Shown piece by piece: positions 51,610 to 60,313 of a stretch of 64,000 bases of DNA. The stretch covers positions 4,004,001-4,068,000 of the forward strand of contig NZ_AP019400.1 of NCBI RefSeq assembly GCF_004295585.1, read 5' to 3'. The translations under genes were made by a program, and so were the position numbers. The stretch comes from Cohnella abietis (GTDB taxonomy: Bacteria; Bacillota; Bacilli; Paenibacillales; Paenibacillaceae). The notes under the pieces were generated by a model. The model was not told the origin of the DNA, ran no database searches, and was given only the letters and a program-made list of their open reading frames with translations. How positions within the stretch are numbered: the stretch's first letter is position 1; every line of letters starts with the position of its first letter.

Positions 51610-53883
51610 TTAGCTTCTATTTACCTTCAGTCTAATCTCCACGCATGTTCCTTCCCCAAGCTTGCTGCTGATAACTATTGTCCCTTTGTGGTTGGCGATA
51701 ATACGTTGACTTACCATAAGTCCGAGACCGTTGCCGGAAGGCTTAGTCGTAAAGAACGGCTCACCCAAGCGAGGCATCTCCTCAGTGGAAATTCCGCGAC
51801 CTTGATCGATGATCCTAATGACAACAGCTTCATCCGACTGAACATAATGCAGCTTAACAGTAATTATTCCACCAGTAGGCATCGCTTCTATAGCATTCTT
51901 AAAAATATTAAGAAATACCTGCTTTAATTGATTCACTTCACAAGCAATTAGCGGAATATCTTGCTCGAACGATGTTTCGAAATGAACATTGATAAAGCTT
52001 GCATGCGAATCGAGCAACGAAATCATATCATTAAGTATGTTTCGAATATCGGCTTGTTCATATTCGCTGACTTGTGGTTTAGCTAGCACTAAAAACTCGC
52101 TAACGATAAAGTTAATTCTATCCAGCTCAGATAACATAATATCTAAATGAGTATCTGATAAAGAGCCTTGCTGTTTGTTTAGCTGTACGAACCCCCTTAA
52201 TGTTGTCAGCGGATTGCGAATTTCATGAGCGACTCCGGCTGCAAGCTGTCCAACAACAGATAGCTTCTCCGATCGGCGTATAACCTCTTCCGTTTGTTTA
52301 CGCGCCGTTATGTTTCTTGAAATTTCAGCTACAGCTACGATTACCCCTTTCACATCGTGAATCGGGGATACCGTTATACTGACTTCTATAGATTCACCGC
52401 TTTTTATATGACGAATGGTTTCATAATCTGCTACTGATTTCCCTTGACCTATACTCTCTAGTATGTCCTCATACTCCTTGAGCTGCGCTTCCGGAATGTG
52501 TGACAGAACCCTGCCCAGAACCTCAGAGGTATGCCAGCCATACATCTTCTCGAAAGCATTGTTAACCCGGCCCACATTCCCTTGTAGATCCGTAACAAGG
52601 ATGGCATCAGAGGTTTGGTTGACGAAGGATTCCAAATATTCTTTCGTGCTTCTTAGCTCCTCAGCTGAATCCTGAAGTCTTCCCATATAGGTTTGCAGGT
52701 TATCTCCCATTGCATTCACTCGAGAGGATAACAACCCAAGCTCATCATGGCTGCGAATAGCAATTTTGCTAATAAACCTTCCTTCAGCGATTTCGTTAAC
52801 ATTGGCCAAAATATGACGAAGCGGTCGTATGAGCAAGCCTGCTATGAAATAACTCGCGAACCAAGAGACGATAATCAAGCATATCGAAATGGTCGAATGA
52901 ATGAATAGCTGACGGTTTAAGGCTTTCTTAATCGCACTATAGTCGAAGTTCACACCGATAATGATAGGATTTCCATCTCTTAATGGGATAAAGCTCTTAA
53001 TGATACTTTTGCCATCCATTTTCTCCGTACTTGTGATCATTCTACCAGATCGTGAAGCCCGCTTAACATGAAACGCGTCTTTGCTTCCGACTATATTTGT
53101 ATATTGTCCGAATGGAATCGCTCGAACATCCAAGTTATGAATTAACCTTCCCTTTTTTAACTTCAATATTTCCGGCTTACCAAAAAACTCTGGGTCAAAA
53201 CCGTTTATCCCAACAATATTGGGATTGTCCTGCAGCAAATTGCGGATTAGCGCAGTAGTACCCGTATTGTTCTCATAATCGATAAAAACCTGTGCATTGA
53301 CATACGGGTTGATCATGTAATCGGTCGTTCCGTCATAATAATATCCCCATTTGTTGACATGAGAAGGATCAGAAGACGCATATTGGTAAGGTCCAGACCA
53401 ATAATTGAGCAGCTTTTGCCCCTGGGGGATGGTCACATTGTGGTCATCGAATAATTGATTAAAGGCCTTGTACCAGTAGTCCCAGGTTTTGGAGTTCGTA
53501 TTTACCTCTTCTGGCTCGGATGATTTAAGCACAACGATATTGTCGCCTGTTCTTTTCCAAAGCGAAATATGATCCACTTCCATCTTATGGCTAAGCGCAA
53601 CGAGCTGCTCGTTGGTTACGTTATCGATTTGAGGATCAAGCTCGCTCTTAACAGCAACAGCAACAGCGCGCAGCTTCTCACCCAGCATATCCTCCATATA
53701 CTTCTTGGACTTCTCCGCCGCTTCTAAGCTTGTCCCAACCTGCTTAGCAATCGTAAGCATTTCCTGCTTTGTATTCGCTTGAAGCTCTGATTTCGAGGAA
53801 TAATAGTAAATAGATATATTCAATGTAAGAATAATCGTTACGATTAATGAGATTAACAGGGAAAGCTTTGTTTTAATGGACAC
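51610..53883 (-). CDS. Membrane sensor histidine kinase with HAMP and PAS domains
   Basis: From the GTG at 53883 (GGAGGAAAG ribosome site) the protein has a first membrane helix (LSLLISLIVTIILTLNISIYY), an extracellular sensor region of about 300 residues, a second helix (FIHSTISICLIIVSWFASYFIAG), a HAMP linker, a PAS domain (TSDAILVTDLQGNVGRVNNAFEKMYGW), HisKA (VAAGVAHEIRNPLTTLRGFVQL) and HATPase (NIFKNAIEAM, DQGRGI, GNGLGL). It resembles the sporulation phosphorelay kinases of Paenibacillus and Bacillus in its catalytic part. No response regulator is adjacent, consistent with an orphan kinase feeding a phosphorelay. The signal is unknown. Confidence 0.92.
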   Translation of the reverse strand: MSIKTKLSLLISLIVTIILTLNISIYYYSSKSELQANTKQEMLTIAKQVGTSLEAAEKSKKYMEDMLGEKLRAVAVAVKSELDPQIDNVTNEQLVALSHKMEVDHISLWKRTGDNIVVLKSSEPEEVNTNSKTWDYWYKAFNQLFDDHNVTIPQGQKLLNYWSGPYQYASSDPSHVNKWGYYYDGTTDYMINPYVNAQVFIDYENNTGTTALIRNLLQDNPNIVGINGFDPEFFGKPEILKLKKGRLIHNLDVRAIPFGQYTNIVGSKDAFHVKRASRSGRMITSTEKMDGKSIIKSFIPLRDGNPIIIGVNFDYSAIKKALNRQLFIHSTISICLIIVSWFASYFIAGLLIRPLRHILANVNEIAEGRFISKIAIRSHDELGLLSSRVNAMGDNLQTYMGRLQDSAEELRSTKEYLESFVNQTSDAILVTDLQGNVGRVNNAFEKMYGWHTSEVLGRVLSHIPEAQLKEYEDILESIGQGKSVADYETIRHIKSGESIEVSITVSPIHDVKGVIVAVAEISRNITARKQTEEVIRRSEKLSVVGQLAAGVAHEIRNPLTTLRGFVQLNKQQGSLSDTHLDIMLSELDRINFIVSEFLVLAKPQVSEYEQADIRNILNDMISLLDSHASFINVHFETSFEQDIPLIACEVNQLKQVFLNIFKNAIEAMPTGGIITVKLHYVQSDEAVVIRIIDQGRGISTEEMPRLGEPFFTTKPSGNGLGLMVSQRIIANHKGTIVISSKLGEGTCVEIRLKVNRS

Positions 53884-53972
53884 GATACTTTCCTCCGAAA
53901 TCAATCTAGGTTGTTATAGTATATTTATTAGACAAAATCCGACCAAATCCTCTATTTATGCCTCCGCGATCA

Positions 53973-54044
53973 TTCCATATGACATTTGTCATATGGAACA
54001 ACTGACACTTATGACTAATCATCATTCTCTTTAACCTGTACAAT
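53973..54044 (+). promoter_or_regulatory. DesR-type palindrome and promoter region of the desaturase
   Basis: A perfect palindrome with 12-bp arms (TTCCATATGACA and TGTCATATGGAA, 2-bp spacer) spans 53973-53998. A second half-site-like TGACACTTATGAC follows near 54003. A -10 box TACAAT with TG extension lies at 54039-54044. DesR of Bacillus binds paired sites with ATGACA/TGTCAT cores directly upstream of des, which this matches. Confidence 0.85.
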
Positions 54045-54111
54045 GTGTATTACAGTAGTTACTCTCTGCTGTCTAACTAGACTACGCTAACATTTCGAGG
54101 AGGGAACTACA

Positions 54112-55176
54112 ATGTCCAATCCTAACCATGCACAGTTAAAAAAAGGAGTCTCTCCTTACGAAAAATCTAATACTAAATCGAGTATCCGACAACTAATTAA
54201 TACACTGCCACCCTTTTTCATTCTATGGGCTGCAGCTTATCTCAGCTTATCAGTTTCTTATTGGCTAGCTCTACCTTTCATCATCCTTGCTTCCGGATTT
54301 GTGATCCGGACTTTTATCGTGTTTCACGATTGCTGTCATGGTTCCTTCTTCAAGAGTCGTAAGGCTAATGATATTCTCGGTACCATTACTGGAATTCTCA
54401 CTTTGTTCCCTTACCAGCAATGGAAACATAGCCATGCGATCCACCACTCGACTAGTAGCAATCTAGATAAACGCGGAATTGGTGACATGTGGTTATTGAC
54501 TGTCGATGAGTATCTCGAAACCTCATTTTGGAAACGCGTTTACTATCGCCTTTATCGGAGTCCCTTTGTCATGTTCGGCATTGGTCCTATTGCGATTTTC
54601 TGTATCAATTACCGCTTTAACGTCAAAGGCGCCAAACGTGCGGAGCGCATCAATACTTGGATTACTAACGCAGGAATTATTGTCCTATACGGTCTGTTAT
54701 GTTGGGCACTCGGCTGGCAGAACTTCCTGCTTATCCAGGCACCTATCTTCTGGTTTTCGGGAGCACTTGGCATTTGGTTGTTCTATGTTCAGCATCAATT
54801 CGAGGATTCTTATTTTGAGAACGAAGAGGAATGGAGCTATGTGAAAGCAGCTGTCGAAGGCAGCTCCTACTACAAGCTTCCTAAATTGCTACAATGGATG
54901 ACAGGTAACATTGGATTTCACCATGTTCATCATTTGAGCCCTAGAGTTCCTAACTACAATCTGGAGCAGGCCCATAACGCTGTCCCTCCGCTGCAGCATG
55001 CAACTACAATTACTTTTGGAACGAGTCTCAAAGCACTTAACTTCCGTCTGTGGGATGAAGATAATAAAGCATTCGTTAGCTTCAAACAAATCAAGCATCT
55101 GCTAGGCAAGAATGGGGCAGCCGCTGCGCTAGCTCGGGCAAAAAATAAACCACCAGCTGGTGGAGAAGTAGCCTAG
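54112..55176 (+). CDS. des: Membrane fatty acid desaturase
   Basis: This 354-residue protein has the three His boxes of acyl-lipid desaturases: HDCCH (72-76), HSHAIHH (106-112) and HHVHH (270-274), plus His228, and four to six membrane helices. It introduces a cis double bond into membrane phospholipid acyl chains to restore fluidity in the cold. The next two genes encode the DesK/DesR-like sensor and regulator, and a DesR-type palindrome lies upstream. The ATG follows GAGGAGGG. Confidence 0.95.
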   Translation: MSNPNHAQLKKGVSPYEKSNTKSSIRQLINTLPPFFILWAAAYLSLSVSYWLALPFIILASGFVIRTFIVFHDCCHGSFFKSRKANDILGTITGILTLFPYQQWKHSHAIHHSTSSNLDKRGIGDMWLLTVDEYLETSFWKRVYYRLYRSPFVMFGIGPIAIFCINYRFNVKGAKRAERINTWITNAGIIVLYGLLCWALGWQNFLLIQAPIFWFSGALGIWLFYVQHQFEDSYFENEEEWSYVKAAVEGSSYYKLPKLLQWMTGNIGFHHVHHLSPRVPNYNLEQAHNAVPPLQHATTITFGTSLKALNFRLWDEDNKAFVSFKQIKHLLGKNGAAAALARAKNKPPAGGEVA

Positions 55177-55270
55177 AAGTATTGTTGTTGATTTGTGCAT
55201 TAAGCATGACAAGTTAGAGTTTATGATAAAATAAAGAAAAAGTCTGTGAACCACATTAGGAGCGCTACTG

Positions 55271-56416
55271 ATGACTAAGAGGTTAAATAAGCTTCAGGGT
55301 TTTCTAAAAAGCTCCGGCATTAGCCCTTACGTTTTTCTCATGTTTAGTATATTGCCTTTTTACTTCATATTCCGGGCATCAAGTGATCTTGAGATAGTGT
55401 CCGGAATACTGATGATCATATTGTTCTTCTACTGCTATCGGCTGACCTTGAATGCGAAGGGTTGGCCCGTTTATGTAGGAACAAGCATTCAAATTCTTAT
55501 TTCCATCGCCATGACCCTTGTGTTCGGCTACGCGTATTTTTCTTTTTTTCTAGCTTTCTTTATTGGAAACATTCAGAACAAGGCTGGATTTATTACGTTG
55601 TATACGATTCATATTGTGACCAGCTTTATTACCGTCAATCTAGGCTTCATTTTACAGGACAAATTTTTTCTTACACAAACACCTTTTATCTTAATAAGCC
55701 TGCTCGCAGTCATTCTCATCCCTTTAGGTAACTACAGCCGCAACAAAAGGGGCGAGCTTCAGGAGCAGCTTAAAGATGCTAATATCCGTATATCCGAGCT
55801 TGTGAAGATTGAAGAACGGCAACGTATAGCCCGTGACCTTCACGATACTCTTGGACAGAAGTTATCGCTTATTGGACTTAAGAGTGATCTGGCCCACAAG
55901 CTTATTCTCAAAAATCCAGATCGAGCTCGTTCAGAGATTAAGGATGTGCAGCAAACCGCCCGAACTGCTTTGAAGGAAGTCCGGCTGTTAGTCTCACGGA
56001 TGCGTGGTACAAGACTTGAGGATGAAATCATCCATATTAAACAAATTCTTAAAGCAGCTCAAATTGAGTTTTTTATAGAAGGAGACCAGTCGTTGCCCAA
56101 TGTCTCTCTCCTGTCTGAAAATGTGCTAAGCATGTGCCTGAAGGAAGCCGTAAATAATGTGGTCAAGCATAGCGGAGCTTCTTGTTGCACCTTAACTTTG
56201 GAGCAGACGAAAACAGAAATGATTATGAAGGTTCAAGACAATGGGATGGGAAATGCGGATGAGCTGAATTTCAAGCAAGGACATGGCCTTCAAGGGATGA
56301 AGGAGCGATTGGAATTCGTTAATGGTACGCTTGAGATTTCTTTGACGGAGGGTACGACAATTCTAACAAGAATTCCCCGAAACATTAATCGGCCCGATAA
56401 GGAGGACATCACATGA
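55271..56416 (+). CDS. desK: DesK-like thermosensor histidine kinase
   Basis: 381 residues with about five membrane helices in the first 155 residues, a coiled-coil linker (LKDANIRISELVKIEERQRIARDLHDTLGQKLSLIGLKSDLAHKL) carrying the phospho-His in DLHDT, and an HATPase domain (CLKEAVNNVVKHSGAS, QDNGMG, GHGLQGMKERLEFVNG). In Bacillus, DesK senses membrane thickness and lipid order and phosphorylates DesR in the cold. The start ATG has AGGAG upstream, and the gene overlaps desR by four bases. Confidence 0.94.
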   Translation: MTKRLNKLQGFLKSSGISPYVFLMFSILPFYFIFRASSDLEIVSGILMIILFFYCYRLTLNAKGWPVYVGTSIQILISIAMTLVFGYAYFSFFLAFFIGNIQNKAGFITLYTIHIVTSFITVNLGFILQDKFFLTQTPFILISLLAVILIPLGNYSRNKRGELQEQLKDANIRISELVKIEERQRIARDLHDTLGQKLSLIGLKSDLAHKLILKNPDRARSEIKDVQQTARTALKEVRLLVSRMRGTRLEDEIIHIKQILKAAQIEFFIEGDQSLPNVSLLSENVLSMCLKEAVNNVVKHSGASCCTLTLEQTKTEMIMKVQDNGMGNADELNFKQGHGLQGMKERLEFVNGTLEISLTEGTTILTRIPRNINRPDKEDIT

Positions 56417-57018
56417 TTCGCATCGTAATCGCTGAAGATCAGCGTATGCTTCTGGGAGCTCTCGGATCGTTACTGGATTTGGAAGATGACATGGAGGTTG
56501 TGGGAAAAGCCTCTGATGGCGAGAAAGCCTTACAGCTTGTGAACCTATATAATCCCGACATTTGCATAATGGATATTGAAATGCCGGGAAAGAGCGGCCT
56601 TGAGGCCGCCGAAGAATTGAAGGATCATCCTTGTAAGGTCATCATCTTGACAACCTTTGCACGTACTGGGTATTTCGATCGTGCCATTAAGGCCGGTGTC
56701 AGTGGCTATTTGTTGAAGGACAGCCCGAGCGACGAGCTTGCCAGTACCATTCGCAGCGTGCTAGCCGGTAAGCGTGTTTACGCTCCAGAGTTAGTTGACG
56801 AAGCCTTTGGCGGCGAGAGTGGCAATCCTCTTACAGACAGAGAGCAAGAGGTTCTAGGCCTGATCGCCGATGGGAAAAACACGAAGGAAATTGCTAACGA
56901 GCTGTATCTAACAACCGGGACAATCCGCAATTACATCTCGATCATATTGGACAAGCTTAACGTGAGCAACCGCGTTGAAGCCATTAAGCGCTCTAACGAA
57001 AAGGGCTGGTTCAAATAA
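56413..57018 (+). CDS. desR: DesR-like response regulator
   Basis: 201 residues: a receiver domain (VIAEDQRMLLGALGSLLDLEDDMEVVG, phospho-Asp in PDICIMDIEMPGKSGLE) and a LuxR-type helix-turn-helix (PLTDREQEVLGLIADGKNTKEIANELYLTTGTIRNYISIILDKLNVSNRVEAI). It should activate des when phosphorylated by DesK. The ATG follows AAGGAGGACATCAC and overlaps the desK stop (ATGA). Confidence 0.95.
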   Translation: MIRIVIAEDQRMLLGALGSLLDLEDDMEVVGKASDGEKALQLVNLYNPDICIMDIEMPGKSGLEAAEELKDHPCKVIILTTFARTGYFDRAIKAGVSGYLLKDSPSDELASTIRSVLAGKRVYAPELVDEAFGGESGNPLTDREQEVLGLIADGKNTKEIANELYLTTGTIRNYISIILDKLNVSNRVEAIKRSNEKGWFK

Positions 57019-57032
57019 CCCCCTGCTCTGAT

Positions 57033-58061
57033 TCAAATAACACCCAGCTTGCCGTAATCCTTTTGCATAATATTTTTAACTAGGCCAGACCATTTCGAAT
57101 TCACGGGACAGTATTTCGTTGCAATCTTCTCTACAGTCGTGTACCCTTTACCGACGTAGTTTTTGGAAAGCAGCTGCCCAAACTTACGTACGCTGTCCCC
57201 TTTTGTTTCAAAGCTATAGGCATTTTTGTGTGCATTATCTCCCGATGCATTCAGTCCAAATAAATTGTTTTTGTTTTTAGCTAGCCGACTGCTTCCGTTG
57301 CCGCTTTCGAGCTTCATTACCGCAATAGTAAAGAAGGCATTGATGCCATACTGCTCCTCCACCTCTAGTATTGTTTCTTCGAGTCCATTTCCCGCCAGGG
57401 CCGTTCCATCGAAAATAAGCGCAATATCTGCCTCACTTAATCCCGATTCTGTTCTGACAGCCGAAGTAGGCTGATCCGGCTCTTGGGAACCAGAGGACTC
57501 AATTGTATCCACAATCTCAGTAGGCGCTATTACCTGCAGATCCTCAGCATTCTGATCTACGATCGGCTCCGGTGCGATTGCCTTAGCATAGTCACCGTGA
57601 ACATATCCCCCACCCTTAATTCTTAGCCACCCATTCTTGGTCGTTTCCGTAATCTCAAGTAATGTTCCTTTTTTAATAACGTTGATAATTTTCGATTTAT
57701 TATAAGCATTCGCACGTACATTTAAGTAGTAGGACGTAACCTCATATGTATTTGCAACTTTAGGCACCGCAGCGATATGTACTTCGTTAACCTGCTTCGG
57801 CTTTGGCGTTGATGCAGATTGCGGTTCAGCTAGTATTTCCCCTACTACTTGGGTTCCTTTCATTACATCAGCAATTTTTCCTGACTTTGGTGAGAGAATG
57901 AATCTCGTGCTTATTGGCGATAACGATTGTTGTAAATAGAGGTCTTGGGTTGAAGGGCTGTCATCTTTAGTGCTTGAGACTTGAAATCGCAAGCCTAATG
58001 TCAACAGCACAGCTACACCTAACAAATAAACAAACACTCGCGGCATGAGTTTTTTACGCAT
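57033..58061 (-). CDS. SH3b and glucosaminidase domain cell-wall protein
   Basis: About 342 residues: an N-terminal anchor or signal (RVFVYLLGVAVLLTLGLRF), a bacterial SH3 domain (YEVTSYYLNVRANAYNKSKIINVIKKGTLLEITETTKNGWLRI, about 105-165), a Pro/Ser-rich linker, and a LytG/FlgJ-like glucosaminidase domain (EVEEQYGINAFFTIAVMKLESGNGSSRLAKNKNNLFGLNA... KGYTTVEKIATKYCP). The Glu in KLESGNGSS is the likely catalytic residue. It cleaves N-acetylglucosaminyl bonds in peptidoglycan. The start is the ATG at 58061 with AGAGGTG upstream. It is convergent with desR. Confidence 0.88.
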   Translation of the reverse strand: MRKKLMPRVFVYLLGVAVLLTLGLRFQVSSTKDDSPSTQDLYLQQSLSPISTRFILSPKSGKIADVMKGTQVVGEILAEPQSASTPKPKQVNEVHIAAVPKVANTYEVTSYYLNVRANAYNKSKIINVIKKGTLLEITETTKNGWLRIKGGGYVHGDYAKAIAPEPIVDQNAEDLQVIAPTEIVDTIESSGSQEPDQPTSAVRTESGLSEADIALIFDGTALAGNGLEETILEVEEQYGINAFFTIAVMKLESGNGSSRLAKNKNNLFGLNASGDNAHKNAYSFETKGDSVRKFGQLLSKNYVGKGYTTVEKIATKYCPVNSKWSGLVKNIMQKDYGKLGVI

Positions 58062-58323
58062 CACGACACCTCTTTCTTGGAATAGTGAAGGCTAATCGCA
58101 GTTATATAGGCTTGATTGTACATATATGCGAATGAAATGCTTGTCATTCTTTAAGTGAATATTAATTGTTAATTTGTCGTATCTCCGAGAGACCTATAAC
58201 TGTCCAGTTACTAGGAATAAACCCGCTAGCAGTGCGGTTTTGAGACCTTCCTTTTCACCGCGTTACCTTCATTAACTTTTTCTCATAATGCACTTAAGCT
58301 GTCGACCATGGTACAAATGAATG

Positions 58324-58350
58324 TATAATACAAAAGCAAACATACGTTTG
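58324..58350 (+). promoter_or_regulatory. -10 box with LexA-like inverted repeat
   Basis: TATAAT (58324-58329) is followed by CAAACATACGTTTG (58337-58350), an imperfect match to the Gram-positive LexA box (CGAAC-N4-GTTCG type), at about the transcription start. It precedes a YdjM-family gene. The rest of the 58062-58409 gap shows no gene. Confidence 0.5.
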
Positions 58351-58409
58351 TATAACCTGTAATTTAGCAGCATAAGAATGATCATCACGTTCAGTCAGTG
58401 GAGGGAATT

Positions 58410-59057
58410 ATGAAAGGAAAGACTCATCTTGCTATTGGCGGGGCCATTGGGGCTGCCGCATGTTTGATTTACCCGTTTAATTTGAACAATGACCTGTTGT
58501 ACCTTTCCATCGCTAGCTTTTCGGCATTAAGTGCTGATCTCGATGGACCTAGTCTATTGAGCGGCAAATTGAGTAAGCTGTCCAAGCTGTTGCGTAACCT
58601 CGTGATGTTTGCAGGTGTAGGCCTCGTTGCCATCTTATCTTACATGTACATCGCTCAAGAGAAGCTCTATCCGGTGTTCACCACTATCTCCGTTGCCATG
58701 TTCATTCTAGGACTCGTCACTAAAGAAGGAACCATCCGGAATGCTTTAGTCAGCGTGGTAGGTTTAACCCTTCTATATGCAGGCTGGGATTCCCAGCAGA
58801 ATTGGCTTATAGGGTTTGGATTGTTCATCGCATGGGCTCCTTGGTTAAAGCATCGGGGAATGACTCATACCCTATGGGCTCTTGGCGCATGGGGAGCTAT
58901 AGGCTTGGGGCTAGAGAATCAGCTTCAGATTGATGGCATTATGTTTGTTTCCGTTGCAGGATATGCGTCTCATCTCATTGCAGATACCCTAACTCCGAAT
59001 GGAGTCAAGTGGCTTTATCCGATTTATAAGCGGTCTATCAAGATTCGTCTGTTCTAG
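58410..59057 (+). CDS. YdjM/LexA-regulon type membrane metal-dependent hydrolase
   Basis: 215 residues with about five membrane helices and the family motifs: MKGKTHLAIGGAIGAA, SFSALSADLDGPS, WLKHRGMTHTLWALGAWG and ASHLIADTLTPNGVKWLYP. These His/Asp residues define the YdjM-like (DUF457) membrane metal-dependent hydrolases, whose activity is unproven. The E. coli member is SOS-regulated, and a LexA-like palindrome occurs upstream here. The ATG at 58410 has GGAGGG; the GTG at 58398 would overlap that ribosome site. Confidence 0.85.
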   Translation: MKGKTHLAIGGAIGAAACLIYPFNLNNDLLYLSIASFSALSADLDGPSLLSGKLSKLSKLLRNLVMFAGVGLVAILSYMYIAQEKLYPVFTTISVAMFILGLVTKEGTIRNALVSVVGLTLLYAGWDSQQNWLIGFGLFIAWAPWLKHRGMTHTLWALGAWGAIGLGLENQLQIDGIMFVSVAGYASHLIADTLTPNGVKWLYPIYKRSIKIRLF

Positions 59058-59084
59058 TTTACTCATTTTACCTTTTTTTACCCG

Positions 59085-59475
59085 CCTAAATTTTCACGCG
59101 CGAGAGCCCCTCTTCTCCCCGGGCTTCCTGAGTGAACTACACATACCTCTCTGCCAACCAACCCGTATGTGTAGTTCCTTCACTAACCCCTCTCCGCCCC
59201 CCAGGCTTCCTGAGTAAACTACACATATCCGTCTACCACCAACCTATATGTGTAGCTCGTTCACGTGGCCCTCTCCTCTTCGAACTTCCTAAGTGAACTA
59301 CACATATCCGTCTACCACCAACCTATATGTATAGCTCGTTCACGCTGCCCTCTCCTCTTCGGACTTCCTGAGTGAACTACACATACCTGTCTGCCAACCC
59401 ATATGTGTAGCTCGTTCACGTGCCCCTCTCCTCTTCGGACTTCCTGAGTGAACTACACATACCTGTCTGCCAATT
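59085..59475. repeat. Array 7: five repeats of 76-82 bp with internal inverted repeats
   Basis: CTTCCTGAGTGAACTACACA-type starts occur at about 59125, 59207, 59286, 59365 and 59441 (steps 82, 79, 79 and 76). Each full unit holds GTGAACTACACATA and, about 15-20 bases later, TATGTGTAGCTCGTTCAC, so each can form a long hairpin. Outer segments (CCCCTCTCCTCTTCGGA) are also conserved. It lies between the YdjM-like gene and the LexA-controlled gene. Confidence 0.93.
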
Positions 59476-59503
59476 TTTCACCTAAAACTTCCAAAAAATC
59501 AAT

Positions 59504-59532
59504 TTACGAACATATGTTCCTTGTGGTAAAAT
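59504..59532 (+). promoter_or_regulatory. Promoter with perfect LexA (SOS) box
   Basis: TTACGA (59504-59509) and TAAAAT (59527-59532) are 17 bp apart. CGAACATATGTTCC (59507-59520) matches the Bacillus LexA consensus CGAACRNRYGTTYC at every position and overlaps the -35 box, so LexA should repress the downstream gene. Confidence 0.85.
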
Positions 59533-59570
59533 GAAAACAAACGTTCCCACTAGTTGCGGAGGTATGTAAA

Positions 59571-60227
59571 ATGCGTGCAATGTCCATTCGAAGGTTTATG
59601 GAGCAATTCCCGGATGAGCAAGCCTGTCGCGACTATCTCTTTCAGGTTCGTTGGCCGCGTGGTTTCATTTGTACGAAATGCGGAGAAAACCAATATACCC
59701 TCATTCTAACTCGTCATTTGTATGAGTGTTCTAATTGTAGGACTCAAATTTCTATTACAGCCAATACGGTTATGCACCGTACGAAGCTGCCGCTCAGCTA
59801 TTGGCTGCTCACCTTCTACTGGGTTGCCTCTGGTGAACAATGCTCAGCTCGCAAAATAGCCAAAACACTTCAAGTCCAATATCGCACCGCGCTTCGCTTG
59901 CTGGATCAAGTCCGATACGCCATGTTCCGAGCTGAATATGATGCTTTATTTTCCTTTTGGTTGCCTAACGACAAGCATGCTACTCCTTATGTCGTTAAGA
60001 AAGGAAAGCATAAAATGGTTAATAAAGCAGGGTTGTTCATAAAAAGGCATTACCGGCACGTCTCCCCAACGAGTAAACATAAATACTTCTATGAATATCG
60101 CTTCCGTAGTATCAACCAATATGATCCAGCAGCGGCTATCGACAAACTGATTAACAGTGGCTCCTCGACTATTTACTCACTTAATGAATACCATAGAAAA
60201 ACAATTTCTAAGAAAGCAACGGTTTGA
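59571..60227 (+). CDS. IS1595-type zinc-ribbon protein without a transposase catalytic domain
   Basis: 218 residues. The N-terminal part matches the zinc-ribbon DNA-binding domain of IS1595-family transposases (FMEQFPDEQACRDYLFQVRWPRGFICTKCGENQY..LYECSNCRTQISITANTVMHRTKLPLSYWLLTFYW). A helix-turn-helix-like SARKIAKTLQVQYRTALRLLDQVR follows. The DDE integrase domain that should come next is absent, replaced by about 90 basic residues of unknown type. There are no obvious terminal inverted repeats nearby. Together with a perfect LexA box and a GGAGG ribosome site, this suggests a domesticated DNA-binding protein of the SOS response. Confidence 0.8.
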   Translation: MRAMSIRRFMEQFPDEQACRDYLFQVRWPRGFICTKCGENQYTLILTRHLYECSNCRTQISITANTVMHRTKLPLSYWLLTFYWVASGEQCSARKIAKTLQVQYRTALRLLDQVRYAMFRAEYDALFSFWLPNDKHATPYVVKKGKHKMVNKAGLFIKRHYRHVSPTSKHKYFYEYRFRSINQYDPAAAIDKLINSGSSTIYSLNEYHRKTISKKATV

Positions 60228-60271
60228 CGTTAATGTGGGTTTGTTTCATTTGGTACTTGTCTAATTTAAAT

Positions 60272-60307
60272 AAAAAAAGACAGACCGCATGAAGAATACG
60301 GACTGTC
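60272..60307 (-). terminator. Terminator after the PH-domain gene
   Basis: On the minus strand GACAGTCCG pairs with CGGTCTGTC (central mismatch), followed by seven T. It lies just past the stop at 60314. Confidence 0.85.
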
Positions 60308-60313
60308 GATGAA

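Noticed and set aside
59571..60227. Intact insertion sequence of the IS1595 family
   Set aside because: The catalytic DDE domain is missing and no terminal inverted repeats or target duplications were visible around the gene.
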